A stretch of DNA of 64,000 nt from Streptomyces sp. NBC_00190 (GCF_036203305.1 NZ_CP108131.1:6820001-6884000); one strand, 5' to 3'; counted from the first letter of the stretch, positions 1 through 8,505 are shown. Numbers and translations are program-made. The notes: a model not told the origin generated them from the sequence alone.

Positions 1-1
1 G

Positions 2-226
2 TACATCGGTGTCACCCTCATCGAGGCCGAGGCCGCCGAGCAGCTGGCCGACGCGCTGAAGACCACCTTCGAGCGCGACCCCGACCTCTACTACGAGGAC
101 GGCTACCAGCAGCTGGTCAACGACGGATTCACCATCGACGTGGCACCCATCGGCGACGTCAAGTGGGTCGAGATCGACAACCACGACGACCTCGCCAAGG
201 GCCGGACGATCGCATGCCAGTACTGA
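2..226 (+). CDS. NTP transferase (phosphocholine/polyol-P cytidylyltransferase-like), C-terminal end only
   Basis: Only the last 74 codons lie in the window, so the start is outside. The visible end has the form GDVKWVEIDNHDDL followed by a short tail, which resembles the C-terminus of LicC/GlmU-N-type nucleotidyltransferases that load a phospho-alcohol onto CTP. The stop (TGA 224-226) overlaps the next gene by 13 nt, so the two are translationally coupled. Known of the family: NTP + sugar- or alcohol-phosphate gives NDP-X + PPi. Inference from neighbours: it could make the CDP-alcohol used by the CDP-alcohol transferase two genes downstream. The substrate cannot be read from this fragment. 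Confidence 0.7.
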   Translation, partial: YIGVTLIEAEAAEQLADALKTTFERDPDLYYEDGYQQLVNDGFTIDVAPIGDVKWVEIDNHDDLAKGRTIACQY

Positions 227-1275
227 CGAGGCTCATCCCCTCGCCCCTCGTCGTCGACATCAGTCGCGGCGCGATGGACGACCTGGCCGGCCTCCTGGCC
301 GACCAGCGGATCTCCGCGTCCGGCAAGCTGGCGATCGCGATCAGCGGCGGCTCCGGCGTCGCGCTGCGCGCCAAGCTGGAACCGGTACTTCCGCACGCCG
401 ACTGGTACGCCGTCGTCGACGGCACCATCGACTCCGCGGTCAAGCTGGCCGACGACATAAAGGGCCGCCGCTACGACGCCGTCGTGGGCCTGGGCGGCGG
501 CAAGATCATCGACGTGGCGAAGTACGCCGCGGCGCGGGTCGGGCTGCCCATGGTGGCCGTCGCCACCAACCTCTCGCACGACGGCATCTGCTCGCCGGTG
601 TCCATCCTGGACAACGACAACGGCCGCGGCTCCTACGGCGTCCCCACGCCGATCGCCATGGTGATCGACCTCGATGTGATCAAGGAAGCCCCGGTGCGGT
701 TCATCCGCGCCGGCGTCGGCGACGCGATCTCCAACATCTCGGCCATCGCCGACTGGGAGCTCTCGCACGAGATCACCGGCGAGCCCGTCGACGGCCTGGC
801 CGCCGCCATGGCCCGTACCGCCGGCCAGTCCGTGCTGCGCCACCCCGGCGGATGCGGCGACGACGAATTCCTCACCGTGCTCTCCGAGGCGCTGGTCCTC
901 ACCGGCATCGCCATGTCGATCAGTGGGGACACCCGCCCGGCCTCCGGCGCCTGCCACGAGATCAGCCACGCCTTCGACCTGCTCTACCCGGGGCGCTCCG
1001 CGCTCCACGGCGAGCAGGTCGGCCTCGGCGCCGCCTTCGCGATGCACCTGCGCGGGGCCGAGGAGCAGTCCGGCCTCTTCGTCGAGGTGCTGCGCCGGCA
1101 CGGCCTGCCGGTGGCCCCGGAGGAGATCGGCTTCAGCATCGACGAGTTCGTCACGGCCGTCGAGTACGCCCCCCAGACCCGCCCGGGACGCTTCACGATC
1201 CTGGAGCACCTCAACCTGTCCGCAGCCGAGATCAGGGACGCTTACGCCGACTATGCCAAGACCATCCGTAGCTGA
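214..1275 (+). CDS. Iron-containing alcohol dehydrogenase, glycerol-1-phosphate dehydrogenase-like
   Basis: 353 aa from ATG 214, chosen because it overlaps the preceding stop and the protein then begins MPVLTRLIPSPLVVD; an earlier in-frame start at 163 would lie deep in the upstream gene. The nucleotide-binding stretch GLGGGKIIDVAKYAAARVG (about residues 91-109), the NLSHDGICSP motif and the histidines in CHEISH and LHGEQVG match the metal-binding layout of the G1PDH/AraM/glycerol dehydrogenase superfamily. Family reaction: NAD(P)H-dependent reduction of dihydroxyacetone phosphate (or a related ketone phosphate) to glycerol-1-phosphate. Context (cytidylyltransferase before, CDP-alcohol transferase after) suggests it supplies the phospho-polyol of an exported polymer or lipid. 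The exact substrate is inference; 3-dehydroquinate-synthase-like relatives share the fold. Confidence 0.85.
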   Translation: MPVLTRLIPSPLVVDISRGAMDDLAGLLADQRISASGKLAIAISGGSGVALRAKLEPVLPHADWYAVVDGTIDSAVKLADDIKGRRYDAVVGLGGGKIIDVAKYAAARVGLPMVAVATNLSHDGICSPVSILDNDNGRGSYGVPTPIAMVIDLDVIKEAPVRFIRAGVGDAISNISAIADWELSHEITGEPVDGLAAAMARTAGQSVLRHPGGCGDDEFLTVLSEALVLTGIAMSISGDTRPASGACHEISHAFDLLYPGRSALHGEQVGLGAAFAMHLRGAEEQSGLFVEVLRRHGLPVAPEEIGFSIDEFVTAVEYAPQTRPGRFTILEHLNLSAAEIRDAYADYAKTIRS

Positions 1276-2032
1276 ACTCCGGCCCGTCGTACACCCGGCG
1301 GGCGTCAAGGACCGGGTCAGCGGCGAGCACTGGGGCGGGCGCCTCTACATGCGCGAGATCTCCCTGCGCATCACCCGCTACCTGGTCACCACCAAGGTCA
1401 CGCCCAACCAGCTGACCTACGTGATGACCCTGGCCGGTGTCCTCGCCGCCCCGGCCCTGCTGGTGCCGGGCATCTGGGGCGCCGTCCTCGGCGTCGTCAT
1501 GGTCCAGCTGTACCTGCTGCTCGACTGCGTCGACGGCGAGGTCGCCCGCTGGAAGAAGCAGTTCTCGCTCTCCGGCGTGTACCTGGACCGGGTCGGCGCC
1601 TACCTGTGCGACGCGGCGGTGCTGGTCGGCTTCGGCCTGCGCGCCGCCGACCTGTGGGGCACCGGGCCGGTCGACTGGCTGTGGGCGTTCCTGGGGACCC
1701 TCGCGGCACTCGGCGCGATCCTGATCAAGGCCGAGACCGACCTCGTCGGTGTCGCCCGCCACCAGGCGGGGAAGCCGGTGGTCAAGGACGCGGCGGCCGA
1801 GCCGCGCTCGTCCGGCATGGCGCTCGCGCGCCGGGCCGCTGCCGCGCTGAAGTTCCACCGCCTGGTCCTGGGCATCGAGGCCTCGCTGCTCATCCTGGTG
1901 CTGGCCGTCGCGGACCAGATCCGCGGCGACCTGTTCTGGTCCCGCGTCGGTGTGGCCGTCCTCGCCGGCATCGCGCTGCTCCAGACCGTGCTGCACCTGG
2001 TGTCGATCCTGGCCTCCAGCAGGCTCAAGTGA
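1253..2032 (+). CDS. CDP-alcohol phosphatidyltransferase family membrane protein
   Basis: 259 aa from ATG 1253, overlapping the previous gene by 23 nt. The CDP-alcohol signature D-x2-DG-x2-AR-x8-G-x3-D is clear in LLLDCVDGEVARW...GVYLD (about residues 85-108), but the position of the fourth, catalytic-base aspartate is alanine (DRVGA). Several hydrophobic segments flank it. Family role: transfer of a phospho-alcohol from CDP-alcohol to an acceptor alcohol with release of CMP, in the membrane. It lies between the phospho-polyol dehydrogenase and a GT2 glycosyltransferase, so it probably primes or builds an anionic glycan. The missing aspartate may mark an altered mechanism, an acceptor-specific subfamily or loss of activity. 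Confidence 0.85.
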   Translation: MPRPSVAELRPVVHPAGVKDRVSGEHWGGRLYMREISLRITRYLVTTKVTPNQLTYVMTLAGVLAAPALLVPGIWGAVLGVVMVQLYLLLDCVDGEVARWKKQFSLSGVYLDRVGAYLCDAAVLVGFGLRAADLWGTGPVDWLWAFLGTLAALGAILIKAETDLVGVARHQAGKPVVKDAAAEPRSSGMALARRAAAALKFHRLVLGIEASLLILVLAVADQIRGDLFWSRVGVAVLAGIALLQTVLHLVSILASSRLK

Positions 2033-2913
2033 GTACGCCGATGCGGCTGGGCGCCGTGATCATCACCATGGGCAACCGCCCCGACGACCTGAAGGCCCTG
2101 CTCGACTCGGTGGCCCGTCAGGAGGGCGATCCGGTCGAGGTCGTCGTCGTGGGCCAGGGCGTCGAGGTCACCGGCCTGCCCGAGGGCGTGCGCTCCGTCA
2201 CGCTGCCCGAGAACCTGGGCATCCCCGGCGGGCGCAATGTCGGCATCGAGGCCTTCGGCCCCGGCGGCTCCGACGTGGACGCGCTGCTCTTCCTGGACGA
2301 CGACGGTCTGCTGGAGCGCGCCGACACCGCCGAGCTGTGCCGGCAGGCCTTCGCCGAGGACGCGCGGCTCGGCATCGTCAGCTTCCGGATCGCCGACCCT
2401 GAGACCGGCATCACTCAGCGCCGCCACGTGCCCCGGCTGCGCGCCTCGGACCCGATGCGCTCCTCCCGCGTGACCACCTTCCTGGGCGGCGCGAACGCCG
2501 TGCGCACCAAGGTGTTCGAGCAGGTCGGGGCACTTCCGGCGGACTTCTTCTACGCGCACGAGGAGACCGACCTGGCCTGGCGGGCCCTCGACGCCGGGTG
2601 GTCGATCGACTACCGAGCGGACATGGTGCTGCTGCACCCGACGACCGCCCCCTCCCGGCACGCCGTTTACCACCGTATGGTGGCCCGTAATCGTGTGTGG
2701 CTCGCCCGCCGCAACCTGCCCGCTCCTCTGGTCCCGGTCTACCTGGGCGTCTGGCTCCTGCTGACGCTCCTGCGCAAGCCCTCGGGACCGGCGTTGAAGG
2801 CCTGGTTCGGCGGTTTCAGGGAGGGGTGGACGACTCCCTGCGGTCCCCGCCGCCCGATGAGATGGCGTACGGTCTGGCGGTTGACCCGTCTGGGCCGACC
2901 ACCTGTCATCTGA
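2029..2913 (+). CDS. Family 2 glycosyltransferase
   Basis: 294 aa from GTG 2029, which overlaps the upstream stop as GTGA; ATG 2041 four codons on is an alternative. The N-terminus AVIITMGNRPDDLKALLDSV is the GT-A nucleotide-sugar fold start, ENLGIPGGRNVGIE follows, and LLFLDDDG (about residues 87-94) is the DXD-type metal/nucleotide site. HEETDLAWRALDAGW (about 182-196) is the ED-x-D-L-x-R acceptor-side motif of rhamnosyl/N-acetylglucosaminyl-type GT2 enzymes. It is a cytosolic, possibly membrane-associated inverting transferase; the late LGVWLLLTLL stretch may contact membrane. Position in the operon suggests it decorates or extends the polymer exported by the next two genes. Confidence 0.88.
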   Translation: MSTPMRLGAVIITMGNRPDDLKALLDSVARQEGDPVEVVVVGQGVEVTGLPEGVRSVTLPENLGIPGGRNVGIEAFGPGGSDVDALLFLDDDGLLERADTAELCRQAFAEDARLGIVSFRIADPETGITQRRHVPRLRASDPMRSSRVTTFLGGANAVRTKVFEQVGALPADFFYAHEETDLAWRALDAGWSIDYRADMVLLHPTTAPSRHAVYHRMVARNRVWLARRNLPAPLVPVYLGVWLLLTLLRKPSGPALKAWFGGFREGWTTPCGPRRPMRWRTVWRLTRLGRPPVI

Positions 2914-3008
2914 CCAGCCCGCGTCTGCGAACATGACGCGATCATGGGCCTCGTGCCACTGGCCTGATGCCCGACCTGGCCGCATCTTGAAGACGAAAGT
3001 TTCAACTT

Positions 3009-3938
3009 GTGAGTGACACAACCCACGACGGCGCCCTTGCCACGAGCAAGCCGCCGTCCGCCGACGCGGGGCTGAGCGCCGCGGAGCTCGCCAGGAAGTA
3101 CGGCCTCTCGGTGAGCGGCGCCCGGCCCGGTCTGGGCGAGTACGTGCGCCAGCTCTGGGGCCGACGCCACTTCATCATGGCGTTCTCCCGGGCCAAGCTG
3201 GTCGCGCAGTACAGCCAGGCGAAGCTCGGCCAGGTCTGGCAGGTGGCGACCCCACTGCTGAACGCCCTGGTCTACTGGCTGATCTTCGCGCTGATCCTCA
3301 AGGCGGACCGCGGCATGCCGAAGGGGGTCTACATCCCCTTCCTGGTGATCGGCATCTTCGTCTTCACCTTCACCCAGAGCTCGCTGATGGCAGGTGTCCG
3401 GGCGATCCCCGGGAACCTCGGCCTGGTCCGAGCGCTGCACTTCCCGCGGGCCTCCCTGCCGATCTCCTTCTCGATGCAGCAGCTCCAGCAGCTGCTCTAC
3501 TCGATGATCGTCGTGTTCGTGGTCGTGATGGCCTTCGGGAACTTCCCGCGGCTGTCCTGGCTGCTGGTCATCCCCGTGCTCGTGCTGCAGTTCGTCTTCA
3601 ACACCGGCCTCGCCATGATCTTCGCGCGGATGGGCTCCAAGACCCCCGACCTCGCGCAGCTGATGCCGTTCGTCACCCGTACGTGGATGTACGCCTCCGG
3701 CGTCATGTTCTCGATCAGCACGATGCTCCACGACAGGCCGGCCTGGATCGCGGACGCGCTCCAGTGGAACCCGGCGGCGATCTACATGGACCTGATCCGG
3801 TTCGCGCTGATCGACAAGTACGGCGCGGAGAACCTGCCGCCGCACGTCTGGGCGTTCGCGGTCGGCTGGGCCGTCGTGATCGGCCTCGGCGGGTTCGTGT
3901 ACTTCTGGAAGGCTGAGGAGCGTTACGGCCGTGGCTGA
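3009..3938 (+). CDS. ABC-2 type polysaccharide/teichoic acid export permease (TagG/Wzm-like)
   Basis: 309 aa from GTG 3009, 95 nt after the glycosyltransferase. After about 50 polar residues comes the family feature GQVWQVATPLLNALVYWLIF, followed by about six hydrophobic helices, with FPRASLPISFS and a terminal helix ending FVYFWKAEERYG. This is the standard layout of ABC-2 permeases that pair with TagH/Wzt ATPases to move undecaprenyl-linked polymers across the cytoplasmic membrane. It overlaps the ATPase gene by 8 nt, consistent with a 1:1 transporter. The exported substrate is inferred only from the operon. Confidence 0.9.
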   Translation: MSDTTHDGALATSKPPSADAGLSAAELARKYGLSVSGARPGLGEYVRQLWGRRHFIMAFSRAKLVAQYSQAKLGQVWQVATPLLNALVYWLIFALILKADRGMPKGVYIPFLVIGIFVFTFTQSSLMAGVRAIPGNLGLVRALHFPRASLPISFSMQQLQQLLYSMIVVFVVVMAFGNFPRLSWLLVIPVLVLQFVFNTGLAMIFARMGSKTPDLAQLMPFVTRTWMYASGVMFSISTMLHDRPAWIADALQWNPAAIYMDLIRFALIDKYGAENLPPHVWAFAVGWAVVIGLGGFVYFWKAEERYGRG

Positions 3939-4713
3939 GAACACCCAGGGACGCATTCCCACCGTCATCGCGGACGGCGTCCACATCGTCTACCGCGTCA
4001 ACACCGGCAGCTCCGGCAAGGGCAGCGCCACCGCGGCGCTGAGCAAGATAATGCGCCGGGGCAAGGGCGACGCGCCGGGCGTCCGCCGTGTCCACGCCGT
4101 ACGCGGGGTCTCCTTCACCGCGTACCGGGGCGAGGCGATCGGCCTCATCGGCTCGAACGGCTCCGGCAAGTCGACCCTGCTGCGCGCCATCGCGGGCCTC
4201 CTGCCCTGCGAGGAGGGCAAGGTCTACACCGACGGCCAGCCGTCGCTGCTGGGCGTGAACGCGGCGCTGATGAACGACCTCACCGGCGAGCGCAACATCG
4301 TCCTCGGCGGTCTCGCGATGGGCATGAGCCGCGAGCAGATCAAGGAGCGCTACCAGGACATCGTCGACTTCTCGGGCATCAACGAGAAGGGCGACTTCAT
4401 TTCCCTGCCGATGCGCACCTACTCCTCCGGTATGGCGGCGCGACTGCGCTTCTCCATCGCGGCGGCCAAGGACCACGACGTCCTGATGATCGACGAGGCG
4501 CTGGCCACCGGTGACCGCAGCTTCCAGGTGCGTTCCGAGAACCGCATCCGCGAACTGCGGGAGAAGGCCGGCACGGTCTTTCTGGTGAGCCACAACAACA
4601 AGTCCATCCGCGACACCTGTGACCGGGTGCTGTGGCTGGAAAAGGGCGAGCTCCTGATGGACGGACCCACGGAGGAAGTCGTCTCGGCATATGAGAAGGC
4701 GTCCAACGGCTGA
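3931..4713 (+). CDS. ABC transporter ATP-binding protein, polysaccharide/teichoic acid export (TagH/Wzt-like)
   Basis: 260 aa from GTG 3931, with a GGCTGAGGAG ribosome-binding region just upstream. Walker A is GSNGSGKST (about residues 74-82), the signature loop is YSSGMAARLRFSIA, and Walker B is VLMIDEALATGD, the ALATGD variant typical of polysaccharide-export ATPases. The H-loop follows in VSHN. There is no long C-terminal carbohydrate-binding domain as in large Wzt proteins. It energises the ABC-2 permease just upstream. A perfect hairpin follows the gene and closes the operon. Confidence 0.92.
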   Translation: MAENTQGRIPTVIADGVHIVYRVNTGSSGKGSATAALSKIMRRGKGDAPGVRRVHAVRGVSFTAYRGEAIGLIGSNGSGKSTLLRAIAGLLPCEEGKVYTDGQPSLLGVNAALMNDLTGERNIVLGGLAMGMSREQIKERYQDIVDFSGINEKGDFISLPMRTYSSGMAARLRFSIAAAKDHDVLMIDEALATGDRSFQVRSENRIRELREKAGTVFLVSHNNKSIRDTCDRVLWLEKGELLMDGPTEEVVSAYEKASNG

Positions 4714-5058
4714 CGCGGATTCCGCACTCCGCGGCCGGACTTCCGAGGCCCCCTCCGCTCAGCGCGGCGGGGGCCTCGGCATGTCCCGGCATTTCCCCGG
4801 CGACATTCAGTGGCACTACGAATACCCGAGCGGCCCCGGCGGCGTTGTACAGCGTAAGCTGAAGCAGTCCTGAATCGCGGCAAGAGGGGACGATTCCCCG
4901 CAGGTGAACGGCCTGGGCGGCCCGGGTAAAACCCAGGCGGCGTGTCCGAAATGGGATGTATTGGGTCGGCAGTGTAGAACGGGAGATGTGACGGCAATGG
5001 CTACGGGAATTCTCCGGCCCCCAGGCACTACGGCCGTCCCCGCCCCAGGCGGCGGGCG
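4714..5058 (+). other. Intergenic region between exporter operon and hopanoid operon
   Basis: This 345-nt gap holds the hairpin listed at 4743-4779 and then the presumed promoter/leader of the hopanoid operon. I see no convincing sigma-70 hexamer pair. A short open frame at 4691-4873 reads through the hairpin and has no coding look. Confidence 0.5.
4743..4779 (+). terminator. Hairpin terminator after the ABC exporter
   Basis: CCGAGGCCCCC at 4743-4753 pairs perfectly with GGGGGCCTCGG at 4769-4779 around a 15-nt loop. There is no T tract, as is usual in Streptomyces. It lies 30 nt after the ATPase stop. Confidence 0.75.
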
Positions 5059-5988
5059 GTGACCCCGGGGGACGGCATCCGCCCCCTGTCCGACACCGTC
5101 CACGCGCGCGCCACCCTCGGCAAGGCCGCGGCGGAGAACTTTCCCGTCGCCCCCGCATTCCTGCCCCGCGCCTGGCGGGACGGCCTGATGGCGGTCTACG
5201 GGTACGCCCGCCTCGTCGACGACATCGGCGACGGCGACCTGGCCCCCGGCGGACTCGACGCCGTGCTGCTGGGCCTCGACCCCGCCGCCGCCGACGACCC
5301 GCTCGCCATGCTCGACGCCGTCGAGGCCGACCTGCGGCGCGTGTTCGGCGGCCACGACGGCCCGCCGCGCCACCCGCTGATCCTGGCCCTCCAGCCCGTC
5401 GTCCGCGCCCACGGCCTCACCCCGGAGCCCTTCCTCGGGCTCATCGAGGCCAACCGCCAGGACCAGCGGGTCGCGCGGTACGAGACGTACGGAGACCTGC
5501 TCGCGTACTGCGAGCTCTCCGCCAACCCCGTGGGGCGCCTCGTGCTGTCCCTCACCGGCACCAGCACCCCCGAGCGGGTCCGCCGCTCCGACGCCGTCTG
5601 CACCGCCCTGCAGATCGCCGAACACCTCCAGGACGTCACCGAGGACCTCGGCCGGAACCGGATCTACCTTCCCGCCGAGGACATGCGGCGCTTCCGTGTC
5701 AGCGAGGCCGACCTCAAGGCGCCGAGCGCCGGCGCGTCCGTACGCTCCCTGGTCGCATTCGAAACTGAACGCGCACGCGAGCTCCTGAATGAAGGCACCC
5801 CGCTCGTGGGTAGCGTGCACGGCAGACTCCGGCTGCTGCTCGCGGGCTTCGTGGGGGGAGGGCGCGCCGCCCTGAACGCGATCACGGCCGCCGGTTTCGA
5901 CGTGGCACCCGGCCCGCCCAAGCCCACCCGGAGCGGCCTGCTCCGCGAGGTGGTCGCCGTTCTGCGCACTGCGCCGAGAAAGGGGTGA
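5059..5988 (+). CDS. hpnC: Squalene synthase-like HpnC (hydroxysqualene synthase)
   Basis: 309 aa from GTG 5059. The trans-isoprenyl diphosphate synthase fold shows its two Asp-rich motifs: YARLVDDIGDGDL (about residues 49-61) and DVTEDLGRNRIYLP (about 193-206). Known of the family: in bacteria HpnC converts presqualene diphosphate to hydroxysqualene, between HpnD (FPP to presqualene diphosphate) and HpnE (hydroxysqualene to squalene). The gene opens the hopanoid operon and its stop overlaps hpnD as GTGA. Assignment as HpnC rather than HpnD rests on gene order and the shorter first motif region; the two are paralogues. Confidence 0.92.
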   Translation: MTPGDGIRPLSDTVHARATLGKAAAENFPVAPAFLPRAWRDGLMAVYGYARLVDDIGDGDLAPGGLDAVLLGLDPAAADDPLAMLDAVEADLRRVFGGHDGPPRHPLILALQPVVRAHGLTPEPFLGLIEANRQDQRVARYETYGDLLAYCELSANPVGRLVLSLTGTSTPERVRRSDAVCTALQIAEHLQDVTEDLGRNRIYLPAEDMRRFRVSEADLKAPSAGASVRSLVAFETERARELLNEGTPLVGSVHGRLRLLLAGFVGGGRAALNAITAAGFDVAPGPPKPTRSGLLREVVAVLRTAPRKG

Positions 5989-6935
5989 GCCCCACCGTGG
6001 AGGGCCCCACACACGCGTCCGCTCAGGTCCTGGCGGCCTACAGCTACTGCGAAGCCGTCACCGGATCGCAGGCGCGCAACTTCGCGTACGGCATCCGGCT
6101 GCTGCCCACCGACAAGCGGCAGGCGATGTCCGCGCTGTACGCCTTCTCCCGGCGCGTCGACGACATCGGCGACGGCACGCTGGCGCCCGCCGCGAAACTG
6201 GCCCGGCTGGAGGAGACCCGCGCCCTCCTCGGCCGGATCCGCGCCGAGGAGATCGACGAGGACGACACCGACCCGGTCGCCGTCGCCCTCGCGCACGCCG
6301 CGCACCGGTTCCCGATCCCGCTCGGCGGCCTCGACGAACTCATCGACGGCGTCCTGATGGACGTGCGCGGCGAGACGTACGAGACCTGGGACGACCTCAA
6401 GGCATACTGCCGCTGCGTGGCCGGAGCCATCGGGCGGCTCTCGCTCGGCGTGTTCGGCACGGCGCCGGGCGCGCCCGACTCCGCCCGCGCCGCGGACTAC
6501 GCCGACACGCTCGGACTCGCCCTGCAACTCACCAACATCCTCAGGGACGTTCGCGAGGACGCAACCAACGGGCGCACCTACCTGCCAGCCGAGGACCTCG
6601 CCAAGTTCGGCTGCTCGGAAGGCTTCCACGGCGACCGGGCGCCCGCGGGATCCGACTTCGCCGGGCTCGTCCACCACGAAGTCCGCCGCGCCCGGGCCCT
6701 GTTCGCCGAGGGCTACCGGCTGCTGCCCATGCTGGACCGCCGCAGTGGCGCCTGCGTGGCCGCCATGGCCGGCATCTACCGGCGCCTCCTCGACCGCATC
6801 GAGCGGGAGCCGGAGGCGGTACTGCGGGGGCGGGTCTCGCTGCCGACCCACGAGAAGGCGTACGTCGCCGTGCGCGGCCTCTCGGGCCTCGACGCGCGGA
6901 CGATCTCCCGCCAGAGCACCCGGAGGCGGGCCTGA
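5985..6935 (+). CDS. hpnD: Presqualene diphosphate synthase HpnD
   Basis: 316 aa from GTG 5985, with 4-nt GTGA overlap and an AGAAAGGGG ribosome-binding region. Motifs: ALYAFSRRVDDIGDG (about residues 47-61) and NILRDVREDATNGRTYLP (about 185-202), the two Mg-diphosphate binding sites of squalene/phytoene synthases. Family reaction: head-to-head condensation of two farnesyl diphosphates to presqualene diphosphate, the first committed step to squalene here. It is followed by a 1-nt overlap with a small ORF and then hpnE. Phytoene synthase is excluded by the shc/hpnE context. Confidence 0.92.
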   Translation: MSPTVEGPTHASAQVLAAYSYCEAVTGSQARNFAYGIRLLPTDKRQAMSALYAFSRRVDDIGDGTLAPAAKLARLEETRALLGRIRAEEIDEDDTDPVAVALAHAAHRFPIPLGGLDELIDGVLMDVRGETYETWDDLKAYCRCVAGAIGRLSLGVFGTAPGAPDSARAADYADTLGLALQLTNILRDVREDATNGRTYLPAEDLAKFGCSEGFHGDRAPAGSDFAGLVHHEVRRARALFAEGYRLLPMLDRRSGACVAAMAGIYRRLLDRIEREPEAVLRGRVSLPTHEKAYVAVRGLSGLDARTISRQSTRRRA

Positions 6936-7117
6936 TGCCCCCGACCCCGGCCGCCCCGCCGGCCTTCGCCGTGCCCCAGCTCCGCCGCCCGGCCGCGCCC
7001 GCCGTCCTGCGGGCAACCGGCCGGCCCCTGGCCGCGTCTCTCCCGGCGGGCTCCGCCCCCGCGCGGGACCGGCAGTCCGGGCCGACGGGCGACCGCACCA
7101 CCGGGGAGGGCTCATGA
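6935..7117 (+). CDS. Small Pro/Ala-rich hypothetical protein between hpnD and hpnE
   Basis: 60 aa. ATG 6935 shares one base with the hpnD stop, and its own stop (7115-7117) overlaps the hpnE ATG as ATGA, so the frame is locked into the translational chain of the operon. The protein is rich in Pro, Ala and Arg with no membrane segment or Cys. That makes composition alone a weak argument for coding; the exact overlaps at both ends are the main evidence. No function can be assigned. It may serve mainly to couple translation of hpnE to hpnD, or be a short hopanoid-complex subunit. Confidence 0.55.
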   Translation: MPPTPAAPPAFAVPQLRRPAAPAVLRATGRPLAASLPAGSAPARDRQSGPTGDRTTGEGS

Positions 7118-8505
7118 GCGGCAGCGACCACCGCACGGAGCAGCGCGCCGTCGTCATCGGCGGGGGACTCGCCGGGGTGACCGCCGCCCTCGAACTCGCC
7201 GACGCCGGGCTCAAGGTGACCCTGCTGGAGGGCCGCCCGCGGCTCGGCGGGCTCGCCTTCTCCTTCAAGCGCGGCGAACTCACCGTCGACAACGGCCAGC
7301 ACGTCTACCTGCGCTGCTGCACCGCCTACCGGTGGTTCCTCGACCGCGTCGACGGCGCGCACCTCGCCCCCGTCCAGGACCGGCTCGACGTACCCGTCCT
7401 CGACGTCGCCCACCCCCGCGGCCCGCGCCTCGGGCGGCTGCGCCGCAGCGCCCTGCCCGTGCCCCTGCACCTGGCCGCCTCCCTGGCCCGCTACCCGCAC
7501 CTGTCCCTCGCCGAGCGCGCGAGCGTCGGCCGCGCCGCCCTCGCGCTGCGCCGCCTCGACCCCGCCGACCCGGCGCTGGACGGCCTGGACTTCGCGACCT
7601 GGCTCGGCCGCTACGGCCAGTCCGCCCGGACCGTCGAAGCCCTGTGGGACCTCGTCGGCATCGCCACCCTCAACGCCACCGCCGATCAGTCCTCACTGGG
7701 CCTGGCCGCGATGGTCTTCAAGACCGGCCTGCTCTCCGAGAACGGCGCGGCCGACATCGGCTGGGCCCGCGTACCGCTCGGCGACCTGCACGACACGCTC
7801 GCCCGCAAGGCGCTCGACGCGGCCGGCGTACGGACCGAACTGCGCACCCGGGCCACCTGCGTCTCCCGCACGCCCGAAGGGAACTGGCGGGTCGACACCG
7901 AGGAGGAGCCCCTCGACGCGGGCACCGTCGTCCTCGCCGTCCCCCAGCGCGAGGCCCACGGGCTGCTCCCGCCCGGGGCGCTGGCCGACCCCGACAAGCT
8001 CCTCGACATCGGCACCGCGCCGATCCTCAACGTCCACGTCGTCTACGACCGCAAGGTGCTCAAGGCGCCGTTCTTCGCGGCGCTCGGCTCCCCCGTGCAG
8101 TGGGTCTTCGACCGCACCGACGCCTCCGGGCTCCCCGACGGCGGCCAGTACCTCGCGCTGTCCCAGTCCGTCGCCCAGGACGACATCGACGAGCCCGTCT
8201 CGGTGCTGCGCGCCAAGTACCTGCCCGAGCTGGAGCGGCTGCTGCCCGCCGCGCGCGGCGCCAAGGTGCGGGACTTCTTCGTCACCCGGGAGCGGACGGC
8301 CACCTTCGCCCCCACACCCGGCGTCGGCCGGCTGCGCCCCGGGGCGCGGACCGACACGCCGGGGCTTTATCTGGCCGGTGCGTGGACTGCCACCGGCTGG
8401 CCCGCGACCATGGAGAGCGCCGTCCGGAGCGGACTGAGCGCGGCACACGCCGCACTCGCCGCACTCGGCCGCCCCCGCGAACACCCTCTGCAGGAGGCGG
8501 CATGA
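7114..8505 (+). CDS. hpnE: Hydroxysqualene dehydroxylase HpnE (FAD-dependent amine-oxidase fold)
   Basis: 463 aa from ATG 7114, 4-nt overlap with the small ORF. The N-terminal dinucleotide fold reads VVIGGGLAGVTAALELADAG (about residues 13-32), followed by LEGRPRLGGLAFSF, the FAD-pyrophosphate motif of the phytoene-desaturase/amine-oxidase family. The C-terminal FAD motif is GLYLAGAWTATGWPATMESAVRSG (about 420-443). Family role: reduction of hydroxysqualene to squalene after HpnD and HpnC. It overlaps the polyprenyl synthase start as ATGA. Confidence 0.93.
   Translation: MSGSDHRTEQRAVVIGGGLAGVTAALELADAGLKVTLLEGRPRLGGLAFSFKRGELTVDNGQHVYLRCCTAYRWFLDRVDGAHLAPVQDRLDVPVLDVAHPRGPRLGRLRRSALPVPLHLAASLARYPHLSLAERASVGRAALALRRLDPADPALDGLDFATWLGRYGQSARTVEALWDLVGIATLNATADQSSLGLAAMVFKTGLLSENGAADIGWARVPLGDLHDTLARKALDAAGVRTELRTRATCVSRTPEGNWRVDTEEEPLDAGTVVLAVPQREAHGLLPPGALADPDKLLDIGTAPILNVHVVYDRKVLKAPFFAALGSPVQWVFDRTDASGLPDGGQYLALSQSVAQDDIDEPVSVLRAKYLPELERLLPAARGAKVRDFFVTRERTATFAPTPGVGRLRPGARTDTPGLYLAGAWTATGWPATMESAVRSGLSAAHAALAALGRPREHPLQEAA

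Noticed and set aside
4691..4873. A small gene between the exporter and hpnC
   Set aside because: It begins inside the ATPase gene and reads through the terminator; no coding features.
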